A stretch of DNA of 7,076 nt. Origin: Desulfuromonadaceae bacterium GWB2_53_15. GTDB taxonomy: Bacteria; Desulfobacterota; Desulfuromonadia; Geobacterales; Pseudopelobacteraceae. Under the pieces are notes generated by a model. The model worked only from the letters and a program-made list of their open reading frames with translations, did no database searches and had not been told where the DNA came from. The stretch's first letter is position 1, and each line of letters begins with the position of its first letter. Location of the stretch: the NCBI GenBank assembly GCA_001824455.1, contig MHXL01000072.1, positions 256 through 7,331 of the forward strand. Direction: 5' to 3'. A program made the translations under genes and the position numbers. This document shows positions 1 through 5,895 of the stretch, in pieces.

Positions 1-74
1 CCCTCCATAAGGTTGTAGCCGATCGTGATCAGGGCGAGCAGGGTGGCCTGCTTATAGAGGCGTTCAAGGGTCAT
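1..74 (-). CDS. N-terminus of a probable cation-transporter-like membrane protein (partial)
   Basis: An ATG at 74-72 on the minus strand opens a frame that stays open to the window edge, giving 24 codons. The peptide begins MTLERLYKQATLLALITIG and continues with YNLMEG. A short basic and polar head followed by a hydrophobic stretch ending in YN-x-x-EG resembles the first membrane helix of cation diffusion facilitator-like transporters, as I remember the family. Only this N-terminus is visible, so the family call is tentative. The gene is downstream of cysM on the same strand with an 85-base gap that holds an inverted repeat. I see no good Shine-Dalgarno sequence just before the ATG (the bases read AAGTTAACCC). 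It could instead be another small membrane protein. Confidence 0.5.
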   Translation of the reverse strand, partial: MTLERLYKQATLLALITIGYNLME

Positions 75-88
75 GGGTTAACTTGCGT

Positions 89-148
89 CGTGCGACGTGC
101 TGCGTGCTGCGCGCAATATCTAAGTTCTCGAACGTAGCACGTCGCACG
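89..148. repeat. Intergenic inverted repeat built from 7-base tandem units
   Basis: Positions 89-101 (CGTGCGACGTGCT) are the exact reverse complement of 136-148 (AGCACGTCGCACG). Pairing extends inward to 105/132 with one G-T position, giving a stem of about 17 pairs around a loop of about 26 bases. The left arm is itself a run of 7-base units: CGTGCGA, CGTGCTG, CGTGCTG. The right arm read on the other strand is CGTGCGA, CGTGCTA. No T-run follows on either side, so it is not a classic intrinsic terminator. It lies between the cysM stop and the next minus-strand start. It looks like a copy of a dispersed intergenic repeat, but only one copy is visible here. Confidence 0.75.
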
Positions 149-159
149 TTGAACGGCCC

Positions 160-1077
160 TCACGGCGGGCACTGGGCGCACATGGATTTGAACAGGTTGG
201 TACTCAGATAACGATCTCCGCGGTCGGGGATAATGACTACGATTGTGCCGGAATCCAGCTCCGTGGCCAGCTTCAGGGCGCCTGCAATGGCGGCCCCGCC
301 TGACATGCCGCAGAAGATCCCTTCGTGAGCCGCCAGTTGGCGGGCGGTCTCGAAGGCGGTGTCGTCGTCGATGACCATCTTTCGGTCCAGTGCGCTCTCA
401 TCATAAATGGGCGGCACAATAGCTTCCTTCATGTTTTTGAGCCCTTGGATCTTGTGTCCCAATACCGGTTCGATCCCGATGATCTGAATCTCCGCTCGGG
501 CTGCGTGAAAATACTGCGCTGACCCCATCAGGGTGCCGCTGGTGCCCATACCGGCCACGAAATGGGTGATCCGCCCCTCAGTCTGTTGCATGATCTCGGG
601 TGCGGTGGTCTCGAAGTGGGCCAGTACGTTGTTGGGATTGGCGTACTGGTTGGGCATATAGTAGACGCCGGGCTCCTCGCCATAGATTTTGTGTGCCAAG
701 CGGATAGCCCCGTCGGTGGCCTCGCAGCCGGGAGAAAGTACGATTTCGGCCCCATAGGCCTCAAGTACGCTGCGTCGTTCCATGCTGACACAAGCCGGCA
801 TGACCAGCTTGATGCGGTACCCGCGGGCCGCTGCAATCATGGCCAGGGCGATGCCGGTGTTGCCCGATGTGGGTTCGAGGATGACCTTGTCGGGGGTTAG
901 TTCGCCGCTCTTCTCGGCAGCCAGGATCATCTGGCGTGCCGGGCGATCCTTGATCGAGCCGCCCGGATTGTTGCCCTCCAGTTTGGCCAGGATGGCGACG
1001 TGCGGATTGGGATTGATGCTGGTGATGGCTACCAGCGGCGTATTGCCGATGGATTCGATAAGACTTTGACCTTTCAC
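160..1077 (-). CDS. cysM: Cysteine synthase, CysM type (PLP-dependent O-acetylserine sulfhydrylase family)
   Basis: A complete 305-residue fold-type II PLP enzyme that makes L-cysteine from an activated serine and a sulfur donor in the cytoplasm. The likely Schiff-base lysine is K43 in GGSIKDRPA. The substrate loop TSGNTG is at 70-75 and the phosphate-binding glycine loop GMGTSGT at 176-182. KLEGNNPGGS (32-41), RITHFV (169-174), EGIFCG (252-257) and DRGDRYLST (285-293) match E. coli CysM (303 residues) better than CysK, so thiosulfate or another donor than free sulfide is possible; the donor cannot be read from sequence. The serine loop reads SGGA (259-262), where E. coli CysM has SSGG. The C-terminus ends in C300-A-Q-C303-P-P, an unusual CxxC tail. 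The start is GTG with AAAGGA five bases upstream. It lies 13 bases after the hyfB-like stop, so the two are probably co-transcribed and perhaps translationally coupled. Confidence 0.93.
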   Translation of the reverse strand: MKGQSLIESIGNTPLVAITSINPNPHVAILAKLEGNNPGGSIKDRPARQMILAAEKSGELTPDKVILEPTSGNTGIALAMIAAARGYRIKLVMPACVSMERRSVLEAYGAEIVLSPGCEATDGAIRLAHKIYGEEPGVYYMPNQYANPNNVLAHFETTAPEIMQQTEGRITHFVAGMGTSGTLMGSAQYFHAARAEIQIIGIEPVLGHKIQGLKNMKEAIVPPIYDESALDRKMVIDDDTAFETARQLAAHEGIFCGMSGGAAIAGALKLATELDSGTIVVIIPDRGDRYLSTNLFKSMCAQCPP

Positions 1078-1082
1078 AGTTT

Positions 1083-1088
1083 TCCTTT
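1083..1088 (-). promoter_or_regulatory. Ribosome binding site of cysM (supports the GTG start)
   Basis: On the minus strand the bases read AAAGGA followed by five bases and GTG. The site falls in the 13-base gap after the TAA of the hyfB-like gene at 1091-1093. It supports the GTG start and suggests that cysM is translated from a message shared with the upstream gene. Confidence 0.7.
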
Positions 1089-1090
1089 CG

Positions 1091-3076
1091 TTACAAAAAT
1101 TCTGACATCAGCAATAGCACGATCAGTGCTACAAAGATGTAGAGGATGTACTGGTTTAGTTGCCCGTTCTGCAGGCGGCGGATGCAGGCCAAGCGCCGGT
1201 CGATGGAGCTGAAGAGCGGCAGGATGCCCTCTTCGAGCACTACTTCGGGAACATGGGATTGAAATTGACTGCGTTCGGCAAACAGCCCGTTGATTTTCGG
1301 CGGATGTCGTACTGGACGCAAGATTCCACTGAATATACTGACCAGCAATTCAGCGAAGGATGAAGCGGTGTACTGCATGCTCGGGGAAGGGGCGGCATAG
1401 CCGCAGTCCCAGGTACCGGTTTCGCTGATATGTGAGGATTTAAGGCGGTTGACATACAACATGACCAGCAGGATCAGCATCAGGATCAGGATTGCTGCCG
1501 CTGCACTCAAGCCATAGAGGTGGGCGGTGGTCTGGATGGAGGGCAGTATGGCGCCCTGTTGCGGAAAGATGCCGGCCAGGACCGGTTCGATCAGGCGAAC
1601 GGCAAAGAATGGCAGCACGCCGATCAGGATGCACAGCGCGGCTAATATGGACATGCCAGAGATCATGGCGGGATGTTCATGCGGTTTTGGCAGGTCACTA
1701 CGCGGCTGCCCAAGGAAGACGCTGCCGTAGACCTTGACGAAACAGGCCACCGCCAATCCTCCGGTCAGAGCCAGGGCGGGAGCTGCCAGGGCCAGAATGG
1801 CGGCGGCTTTGCCTGACAAACCTCCAAAACCCTTGAAGATGCCCAGGTAGATCAGTAACTCACTGACAAAACCGTTGAGTGGCGGCAGTCCGCAGATGGC
1901 CACGGCACCGGTCAGAAATGCAACGGATGTGAGCGGCAGTGAACGGGCCAGTCCTCCCATCCGGTCGATGTCGCGGGTGCCGATGCAGTGGATAATTGCT
2001 CCGGCTCCCAGGAAAAGCAGGGATTTGAAAAGGGCGTGGTTGAGCATGTGCAGTAGAGCTCCGGCCATGCCGAGTACGAACAGGATGTGGTTGCCGCTGG
2101 AAAGCCCGATCAGGGCTACGCCGATTCCCATGATAATGATGCCGATGTTCTCAATACTGTGGTAGGCCAGCAGGCGTTTGATGTCATGCTGGCCGATGGC
2201 AAAGAGCACGCCGGCTACAGCTGATGTTATGCCCAGGCAGAGAAAGAGGGTGCCCCACCAGAGCGGCGGTGCGCCAAAAAAAGAAATTACCCGAATCAGT
2301 CCATATATGCCCATCTTGATGACGATGCCGGACATCAGGGCCGAAATGTGGCTGGGGGCGTTGGCGTGAGCAGTGGGTAGCCACACATGCAGCGGCATGA
2401 TGCCGGCTTTCATCCCGAAACCGGCCAGTGCCGTCAGCAGGATCGCCAGCGCTGTAATGCCTGTTGGATCGAGGCTTCCCGCCCCAGGGAACTGCTGGCC
2501 AATATCCCGGGAGAGCAGTGAGAACATTACAAACAACGAAAGGGTTGTCACGTGGCTGGCAACCAGGTACTGGAGTCCTGCCTCGCGCACCTCAGGTTTT
2601 TCATGTTCCAGGCACATGGCAATAAACACCATCAGGGCCATGCCCTCCCAGAAAATGAGCAGGGTGAATCCGTTGGCGGAGAGCAGCAGAAAGATGATGG
2701 CTGATATGGCCAGGCCAAGGAAAAAGGAGAGCTGCGACTCGCGCTGGTTGTCGGGCGAGGTGGCGCAGTAACCGCAGCCGTAGAGCGAAACGCAGAACGC
2801 GACGATCAATACAGGGATCAGGAAGAAGGCCGAGAGATGGTCGAGTCGGAATAGAAGCGTCCCGATGGGGAATTGCCAGGCCAGCTCTATTGTCTCTATC
2901 CTGCCGCTCAGCAGGAGTGGGTCAATCACTGCGGTCAGGCCGGTAATAGCCCCTGCTGCTATGAATCCACAGGAGATTCTGCGGCCAAGAAACAGTGAAA
3001 CTCGTGGTGACAGGGCAGGGATGCCGGAAAAGGCGCAGAGAATGCCTGCTATGAGTGTGAGTTCAAGAGGGGTCAT
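1091..3076 (-). CDS. hyfB: HyfB/HycC-type proton-conducting membrane subunit (hydrogenase-4 component B-like)
   Basis: A complete 661-residue, strongly hydrophobic protein of the Mrp antiporter / NuoL-NuoM-NuoN family. In membrane hydrogenases of the Hyf/Hyc type this subunit carries protons or cations across the inner membrane. Key polar residues within membrane helices are present: E144 (FWEG), K223 (GMKAG, before PLHVWLPTAH), K254 (VIKMG), K300 (HDIKRLLAYHS), K351 (HALFKSLLF), E406 (GFVSE) and K448 (FVKVYG). The C-terminal region has the HyfB/HycC signature WDCGYAAPSPSMQYTASSFA (556-575) and a last helix at about 641-659 after RRLQNGQ. Length matches HyfB (about 670) rather than HycC (about 608). 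No partner genes (hyfC, E, F, G or I type) are visible; the next gene is cysM. The ATG has an in-frame TAA eight codons upstream and no visible Shine-Dalgarno sequence, but the first helix begins at once, so this start is probably right. Confidence 0.9.
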   Translation of the reverse strand: MTPLELTLIAGILCAFSGIPALSPRVSLFLGRRISCGFIAAGAITGLTAVIDPLLLSGRIETIELAWQFPIGTLLFRLDHLSAFFLIPVLIVAFCVSLYGCGYCATSPDNQRESQLSFFLGLAISAIIFLLLSANGFTLLIFWEGMALMVFIAMCLEHEKPEVREAGLQYLVASHVTTLSLFVMFSLLSRDIGQQFPGAGSLDPTGITALAILLTALAGFGMKAGIMPLHVWLPTAHANAPSHISALMSGIVIKMGIYGLIRVISFFGAPPLWWGTLFLCLGITSAVAGVLFAIGQHDIKRLLAYHSIENIGIIIMGIGVALIGLSSGNHILFVLGMAGALLHMLNHALFKSLLFLGAGAIIHCIGTRDIDRMGGLARSLPLTSVAFLTGAVAICGLPPLNGFVSELLIYLGIFKGFGGLSGKAAAILALAAPALALTGGLAVACFVKVYGSVFLGQPRSDLPKPHEHPAMISGMSILAALCILIGVLPFFAVRLIEPVLAGIFPQQGAILPSIQTTAHLYGLSAAAAILILMLILLVMLYVNRLKSSHISETGTWDCGYAAPSPSMQYTASSFAELLVSIFSGILRPVRHPPKINGLFAERSQFQSHVPEVVLEEGILPLFSSIDRRLACIRRLQNGQLNQYILYIFVALIVLLLMSEFL

Positions 3077-3255
3077 GGGGTGTTGGTCTGTGTTTTAATA
3101 AGTTACAAATTATTTTCTGCCATTTTTGAACAGAAAATGAATCCGTTAAGGCAATTGTCCTGTCAGTCAGGGTCAGGAAGATGGACATTGACATTTGTAT
3201 ATCGCCTCCCCGACAGGCTGGTCAAGACAAATAAGGTGAAACCGGTGGAATAAGG

Positions 3256-3284
3256 AATATTTTTTGTTGACAAGTCCAAGTCAA
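3256..3284 (-). promoter_or_regulatory. Candidate sigma-70 promoter for the hyfB-cysM unit
   Basis: On the minus strand a TTGACT box (3284-3279) is followed after 17 bases by AATATT (3261-3256), matching the consensus boxes at 5 of 6 and 4 of 6 positions. Transcription would start roughly 170 bases before the ATG. The -35 box lies in the symmetric element TTGAC-N8-GTCAA, which also gives a TTGACA on the plus strand at 3267-3272. This is a pattern match only. Confidence 0.3.
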
Positions 3285-3332
3285 TGGAGGTAACGTTTTC
3301 AAAGCCCCAATTGATATATTTCCGACTAACAG

Positions 3333-3361
3333 TTTACGACCTCACAAATCCTTCATAATAT
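3333..3361 (+). promoter_or_regulatory. Candidate sigma-70 promoter for rho (weak)
   Basis: TTTACG (3333-3338) and TAATAT (3356-3361) are separated by 17 bases and each match consensus at 4 of 6 positions. The AT-rich run around 3354-3366 also offers CATAAT and TATACT as alternative -10 boxes. If used, the rho leader would be about 170 bases long and would include the palindrome at 3400-3413. Other placements are possible. Confidence 0.25.
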
Positions 3362-3399
3362 ATACTTAGAATCCTTGACATGCCAATAATTTGTTCATT

Positions 3400-3413
3400 C
3401 AGGAAATTTCCTG
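3400..3413. promoter_or_regulatory. Perfect 14-base palindrome in the rho leader region (candidate operator)
   Basis: CAGGAAATTTCCTG is its own reverse complement, with no mismatch and no spacer. It lies about 130 bases before the rho start codon, in AT-rich non-coding DNA. The form suits a dimeric DNA-binding protein. I do not recognise the regulator, and no regulator gene is nearby. Confidence 0.4.
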
Positions 3414-3513
3414 TCATAACATATTCTCTCCAATACCGCTTTTGAGGTCACACTAGCCACATACTCTTTATTTATCCTATCCCGCACAACACCCATTTTT
3501 GCAGCCGCATTGT

Positions 3514-3531
3514 GCATGTCGCATGACATGC
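3514..3531 (+). promoter_or_regulatory. Small hairpin next to the rho ribosome binding site
   Basis: GCATGTC (3514-3520) and GACATGC (3525-3531) are exact reverse complements with a 4-base loop, GCAT. The hairpin ends two bases before the rho Shine-Dalgarno sequence GGAGA (3533-3537), which is four bases from the ATG. In RNA it would stack beside the ribosome landing site and could affect rho translation; that effect is inferred. Confidence 0.45.
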
Positions 3532-3541
3532 CGGAGAACCG

Positions 3542-4789
3542 ATGAACCTACAGGAACTGAAAGGCAAGAAGATCAACGAGCTTAACGCTGTTGCCCGTGA
3601 GCTCAACATTGAGGGGGCGTCCAGCCTGCGTAAGCAGGATCTGATTTTTGCCATTCTCAATGCCCAGACCGAACAGAATGGCTCGATTTACGGCGAGGGG
3701 GTGCTGGAGACCCTGCAGGACGGTTTCGGTTTTCTGCGTGCCACTGATTATAATTATTTACCAGGTCCGGATGATATCTACGTCTCCCCCAGTCAGATCC
3801 GTCGCTTCAATCTGCGTACCGGTGATACGGTTTCAGGCCAGATCCGCCCGCCCAAAGAAGGAGAGCGCTACTTTGCGCTGCTCAAGGTGGAGGAGGTCAA
3901 TCACGAACCACCCGAGGTGGCCCGTGACAAGATCCTTTTCGACAACCTGACTCCACTATATCCAGATGAAAAGCTAAAACTGGAGACGGTTCCCGACAAT
4001 ATGCCCATGCGGGTGATCGAGTTGGTCGCACCCATCGGAAAGGGACAGCGCGGCCTGATCGTGGCTCCGCCCCGCACCGGCAAGACCATGCTGATCCAGA
4101 ATATCGCCAACTCGATTGCTGCCAACCACCCCGAGGTTTATCTGATCGTACTCTTGATCGATGAGCGTCCCGAGGAAGTTACTGATATGCAGCGTTCCGT
4201 CAACGGCGAAGTTATCTCTTCCACCTTTGACGAACCAGCCACTCGTCACGTCCAGGTAGCCGAGATGGTCATCGAAAAGGCCAAGCGCCTGGTGGAACAT
4301 AAGCGCGACGTGGTGATTCTGCTGGACTCCATCACCCGCCTGGCCCGTGCCTATAACACGGTTATCCCCCCTTCCGGCAAGATCCTTTCCGGTGGTGTGG
4401 ACTCCAATGCCCTGCATAAGCCCAAGCGTTTCTTCGGAGCGGCCCGAAACATCGAAGAGGGCGGCTCGCTGACCATCATTGCCACGGCTCTGGTGGATAC
4501 AGGCAGCAAGATGGACGAGGTCATCTTTGAAGAATTCAAGGGGACCGGTAACATGGAGCTGCACCTCGACCGCAAGCTGGTGGAGAAGCGCACCTTCCCG
4601 GCCATCGACATCAACAAGTCCGGCACCCGCAAGGAGGAATTGCTGATCGAGAAGAGCTCTCTCAATCGCATCTGGATCCTGCGCAAGGTGATTCACCCCA
4701 TGAATGTGGTTGACAGCATGGAGTTCCTGCTGGACAAGCTTTCCGAAGCCAAGACAAATCAGAATTTCCTGGACTCCATGAGTAAGTGA
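3542..4789 (+). CDS. rho: Transcription termination factor Rho
   Basis: A complete 415-residue Rho, close to the 419 of E. coli. It is a hexameric RNA-dependent ATPase and helicase that ends transcription of untranslated RNA. The N-terminal helical Rho_N domain is at about 1-45 ([10 protein letters not shown], as in E. coli MNLTELK). The cold-shock-like RNA-binding domain at about 50-118 includes the RNP1 motif GFGFLR (61-66). The RecA-type ATPase follows, with Walker A APPRTGKT (175-182), the catalytic glutamate region [10 protein letters not shown] (207-216), Walker [11 protein letters not shown] (257-266), the Q-loop [15 protein letters not shown] (277-291), the R-loop region GTGNMEL (334-340) and an arginine-finger candidate R363 in SGTRKEE. 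There is no insertion of the kind seen in some high-GC Gram-positive Rho proteins. The start is supported by GGAGA four bases upstream and by homology. rpmE follows after 100 bases. Confidence 0.98.
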   Translation: MNLQELKGKKINELNAVARELNIEGASSLRKQDLIFAILNAQTEQNGSIYGEGVLETLQDGFGFLRATDYNYLPGPDDIYVSPSQIRRFNLRTGDTVSGQIRPPKEGERYFALLKVEEVNHEPPEVARDKILFDNLTPLYPDEKLKLETVPDNMPMRVIELVAPIGKGQRGLIVAPPRTGKTMLIQNIANSIAANHPEVYLIVLLIDERPEEVTDMQRSVNGEVISSTFDEPATRHVQVAEMVIEKAKRLVEHKRDVVILLDSITRLARAYNTVIPPSGKILSGGVDSNALHKPKRFFGAARNIEEGGSLTIIATALVDTGSKMDEVIFEEFKGTGNMELHLDRKLVEKRTFPAIDINKSGTRKEELLIEKSSLNRIWILRKVIHPMNVVDSMEFLLDKLSEAKTNQNFLDSMSK

Positions 4790-4843
4790 TGGAAAAAATG
4801 GTTGCAAAAATCAAAATGAACCGCTAACATCAAACTTTACTGG

Positions 4844-4855
4844 AAGCACGTGCTT
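4844..4855. promoter_or_regulatory. Perfect 12-base palindrome in the rho-rpmE gap
   Basis: AAGCACGTGCTT is self-complementary and is followed by AACTTTTT. It could be a protein site, or in RNA a very small hairpin (AAGC/GCTT with loop ACGT) before a short T-run, which would be a weak terminator at best. It lies 34 bases before the rpmE start. E. coli bL31 has been reported to regulate its own mRNA through the 5' region, so a translational role is another possibility. None can be decided from the sequence. Confidence 0.35.
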
Positions 4856-4889
4856 AACTTTTTGCTGCGACGATATTTAGGAGGAAGAG

Positions 4890-5090
4890 ATGAAAGAAGG
4901 TATTCACCCCATGTATTCTGATGCCACTGTGAAGTGTATTTGTGGCAACACGTTCCAGACCCGGTCCACCATCCCGGAAATCAACACGGAGATTTGCTCC
5001 GCCTGCCATCCATTTTTCACCGGCAAGCAGAAGCTCATTGATACCGCAGGTCGCGTGGAGCGCTTCAAGAGGCGTTACGGTCAAGTGTAG
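4890..5090 (+). CDS. rpmE: 50S ribosomal protein L31 (bL31, zinc-binding form)
   Basis: A complete 66-residue bL31, a large-subunit protein that contributes to the bridge between the two ribosomal subunits. Four zinc-ligand cysteines are present: C16 and C18 (CIC) and C36 and C39 (CSAC). This makes it the zinc-containing C+ form rather than the zinc-free YkgM/RpmE2 form made under zinc limitation. The start MKEGIHPMY and the block [20 protein letters not shown] (40-59) are typical of the family. A strong Shine-Dalgarno sequence, AGGAGGA (4879-4885), sits four bases before the ATG. It is the last gene before the terminator at 5109-5150, so it probably ends the rho-rpmE unit. Confidence 0.97.
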   Translation: MKEGIHPMYSDATVKCICGNTFQTRSTIPEINTEICSACHPFFTGKQKLIDTAGRVERFKRRYGQV

Positions 5091-5108
5091 CTTACCATCG
5101 GTTTGACG

Positions 5109-5150
5109 TGCAAAGGGGGTTTTGTCATCAGGCAAATCCCCCTTTTTGCA
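5109..5150 (+). terminator. Intrinsic terminator after rpmE
   Basis: AAAGGGGGTTTTG (5112-5124) pairs with CAAATCCCCCTTT (5133-5145) with one T-T mismatch and an 8-base loop, TCATCAGG. TGC (5109-5111) can pair with GCA (5148-5150) around a two-T bulge. Five Gs pair with five Cs, followed by TTTTT (5143-5147). The stem begins 19 bases after the rpmE stop. AAAGGGGG preceding the stem also gives a partial A-tract, so some reverse-direction activity is possible, though no convergent gene needs it. Confidence 0.85.
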
Positions 5151-5155
5151 TCTTA

Positions 5156-5169
5156 TATTCAATTGAATA
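5156..5169. promoter_or_regulatory. Perfect 14-base palindrome just before thyX (candidate operator)
   Basis: TATTCAATTGAATA is perfectly self-complementary. It lies six bases after the rpmE terminator and 19 bases before the thyX ATG, where a thyX promoter or operator would be expected. The AT-rich TATATT (5154-5159) could be a -10 box, but I find no good -35 box at the right distance. The nature of any regulator is unknown. Confidence 0.4.
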
Positions 5170-5188
5170 CAGCTCGCGTCAGGACACC

Positions 5189-5881
5189 ATGAACGTTACC
5201 ATTATTGAACATACCCCTAATCCCGAACAGACCGTGGCACTGGCTGCCCGGCTTTGCTATTCACCGATTTCCATTGATGATCTGCGTGAAAAACTTGAAT
5301 CAACGGATATCGAGCAGTTTCTGGATAAGATCATGTCGCTGGGGCATCACTCGGTGCTGGAGCATGCGTCATTCACCTTCGGTATCGAGGGCATTTCACG
5401 GGTGACCACCCACCAATTGGTTCGCCACCGGATTGCCTCGTTTTCCCAGCAGTCGCAGCGCTATGTGTCGCACAAGGAACATTTTACCTCGATCATGCCC
5501 AACAGCATTGCGATGGATCCGGATGCGCGCGAGATCTTTGCCTTTATGTCCGAAACGGTCCACAAGGCCTATGCCCAGTTGGTTGAGTTGGGGATTCCGG
5601 CCGAGGATGCACGTTACATCCTGCCCAATGCCACCGAGACCAAGATCATCATGACCATGAATGCCCGTGAACTGAGGCATTTCTTTGCCCTGCGCTGCTG
5701 CCAGCGGGCCCAGTGGGAAATCCGCGAGATGAGTGTGGAGATGCTGCGGCAGGTGAAAAAGATCGCCCCGGTCATTTTTCGGGATGCTGGGCCGGGCTGT
5801 GCGAGCGGTCCCTGTCCGGAGGGTGTGTTCTGCTGCGGGCAAACGGCCGAGGTGCGGGAATTTTTCAAAAAGCTGGATTAA
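5189..5881 (+). CDS. thyX: Flavin-dependent thymidylate synthase ThyX
   Basis: A complete 230-residue ThyX. It makes dTMP from dUMP using FAD, NADPH and methylene-tetrahydrofolate, and is unrelated to ThyA. The signature RHR-x7-S is present at R79-H80-R81 to S89, within [14 protein letters not shown] (79-92). Other conserved blocks are [11 protein letters not shown] (52-62) and the helix [20 protein letters not shown] (161-180). The C-terminal tail [17 protein letters not shown] (201-217) carries C204, C209, C215 and C216, a cysteine-rich extension I also associate with other anaerobe ThyX proteins. I chose the ATG at 5189, with AGGA four bases upstream and [14 protein letters not shown] matching the family start. 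A GTG at 5108 in the same frame would put 27 unrelated residues through the terminator. The DUF1385 gene follows after 14 bases, so the two are probably one operon. Confidence 0.96.
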   Translation: MNVTIIEHTPNPEQTVALAARLCYSPISIDDLREKLESTDIEQFLDKIMSLGHHSVLEHASFTFGIEGISRVTTHQLVRHRIASFSQQSQRYVSHKEHFTSIMPNSIAMDPDAREIFAFMSETVHKAYAQLVELGIPAEDARYILPNATETKIIMTMNARELRHFFALRCCQRAQWEIREMSVEMLRQVKKIAPVIFRDAGPGCASGPCPEGVFCCGQTAEVREFFKKLD

Positions 5882-5895
5882 ACACTGAGGAAATA

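Larger units (their letters stand above)
3077..3541. other. Divergent intergenic region between hyfB-like gene and rho
   Basis: This 465-base gap is clearly richer in A and T than the flanking genes and contains no convincing protein gene. It must hold the start signals of both divergent transcription units. Visible elements are a TTGAC-N8-GTCAA symmetry at 3267-3284, weak promoter-like pairs on both strands, a perfect 14-base palindrome at 3400-3413, and a small hairpin just before the rho ribosome binding site at 3514-3531. The last 70 bases are rich in C and poor in G (for example CCTATCCCGCACAACACCC). That composition is typical of RNA on which Rho loads, and E. coli rho is known to be autoregulated through its leader. 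Autoregulation here is inference. Confidence 0.6.

Noticed and set aside
562..900. Plus-strand open frames opposite cysM, such as this 112-codon one
   Set aside because: They are shadows of cysM with no independent start signal or domain.
2865..3098. Plus-strand 77-codon open frame overlapping the start of the hyfB-like gene
   Set aside because: It is antisense to the N-terminal helices of the hyfB-like protein and lacks a ribosome binding site and family resemblance.
3380..3445. A 21-codon open frame in the rho leader (MPIICSFRKFPVITYSLQYRF), which might be a leader peptide like E. coli rhoL
   Set aside because: There is no Shine-Dalgarno sequence before its ATG and the 14-base palindrome lies within it. 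Nothing beyond the open frame itself supports translation.
3974..4807. A 277-codon open frame on the minus strand opposite rho
   Set aside because: It lies antisense to an unmistakable rho gene, has no recognisable domain, and is explained by codon bias of rho leaving the opposite frame open.
5108..5188. A GTG-initiated N-terminal extension of thyX by 27 residues
   Set aside because: It would read through the rpmE terminator hairpin, has no ribosome binding site and does not match the family start at 5189.
5713..5895. An upstream start for the DUF1385 protein within thyX
   Set aside because: The extra 61 residues are an out-of-frame reading of thyX. The ATG at 5896 has a good ribosome binding site and begins the family motif.
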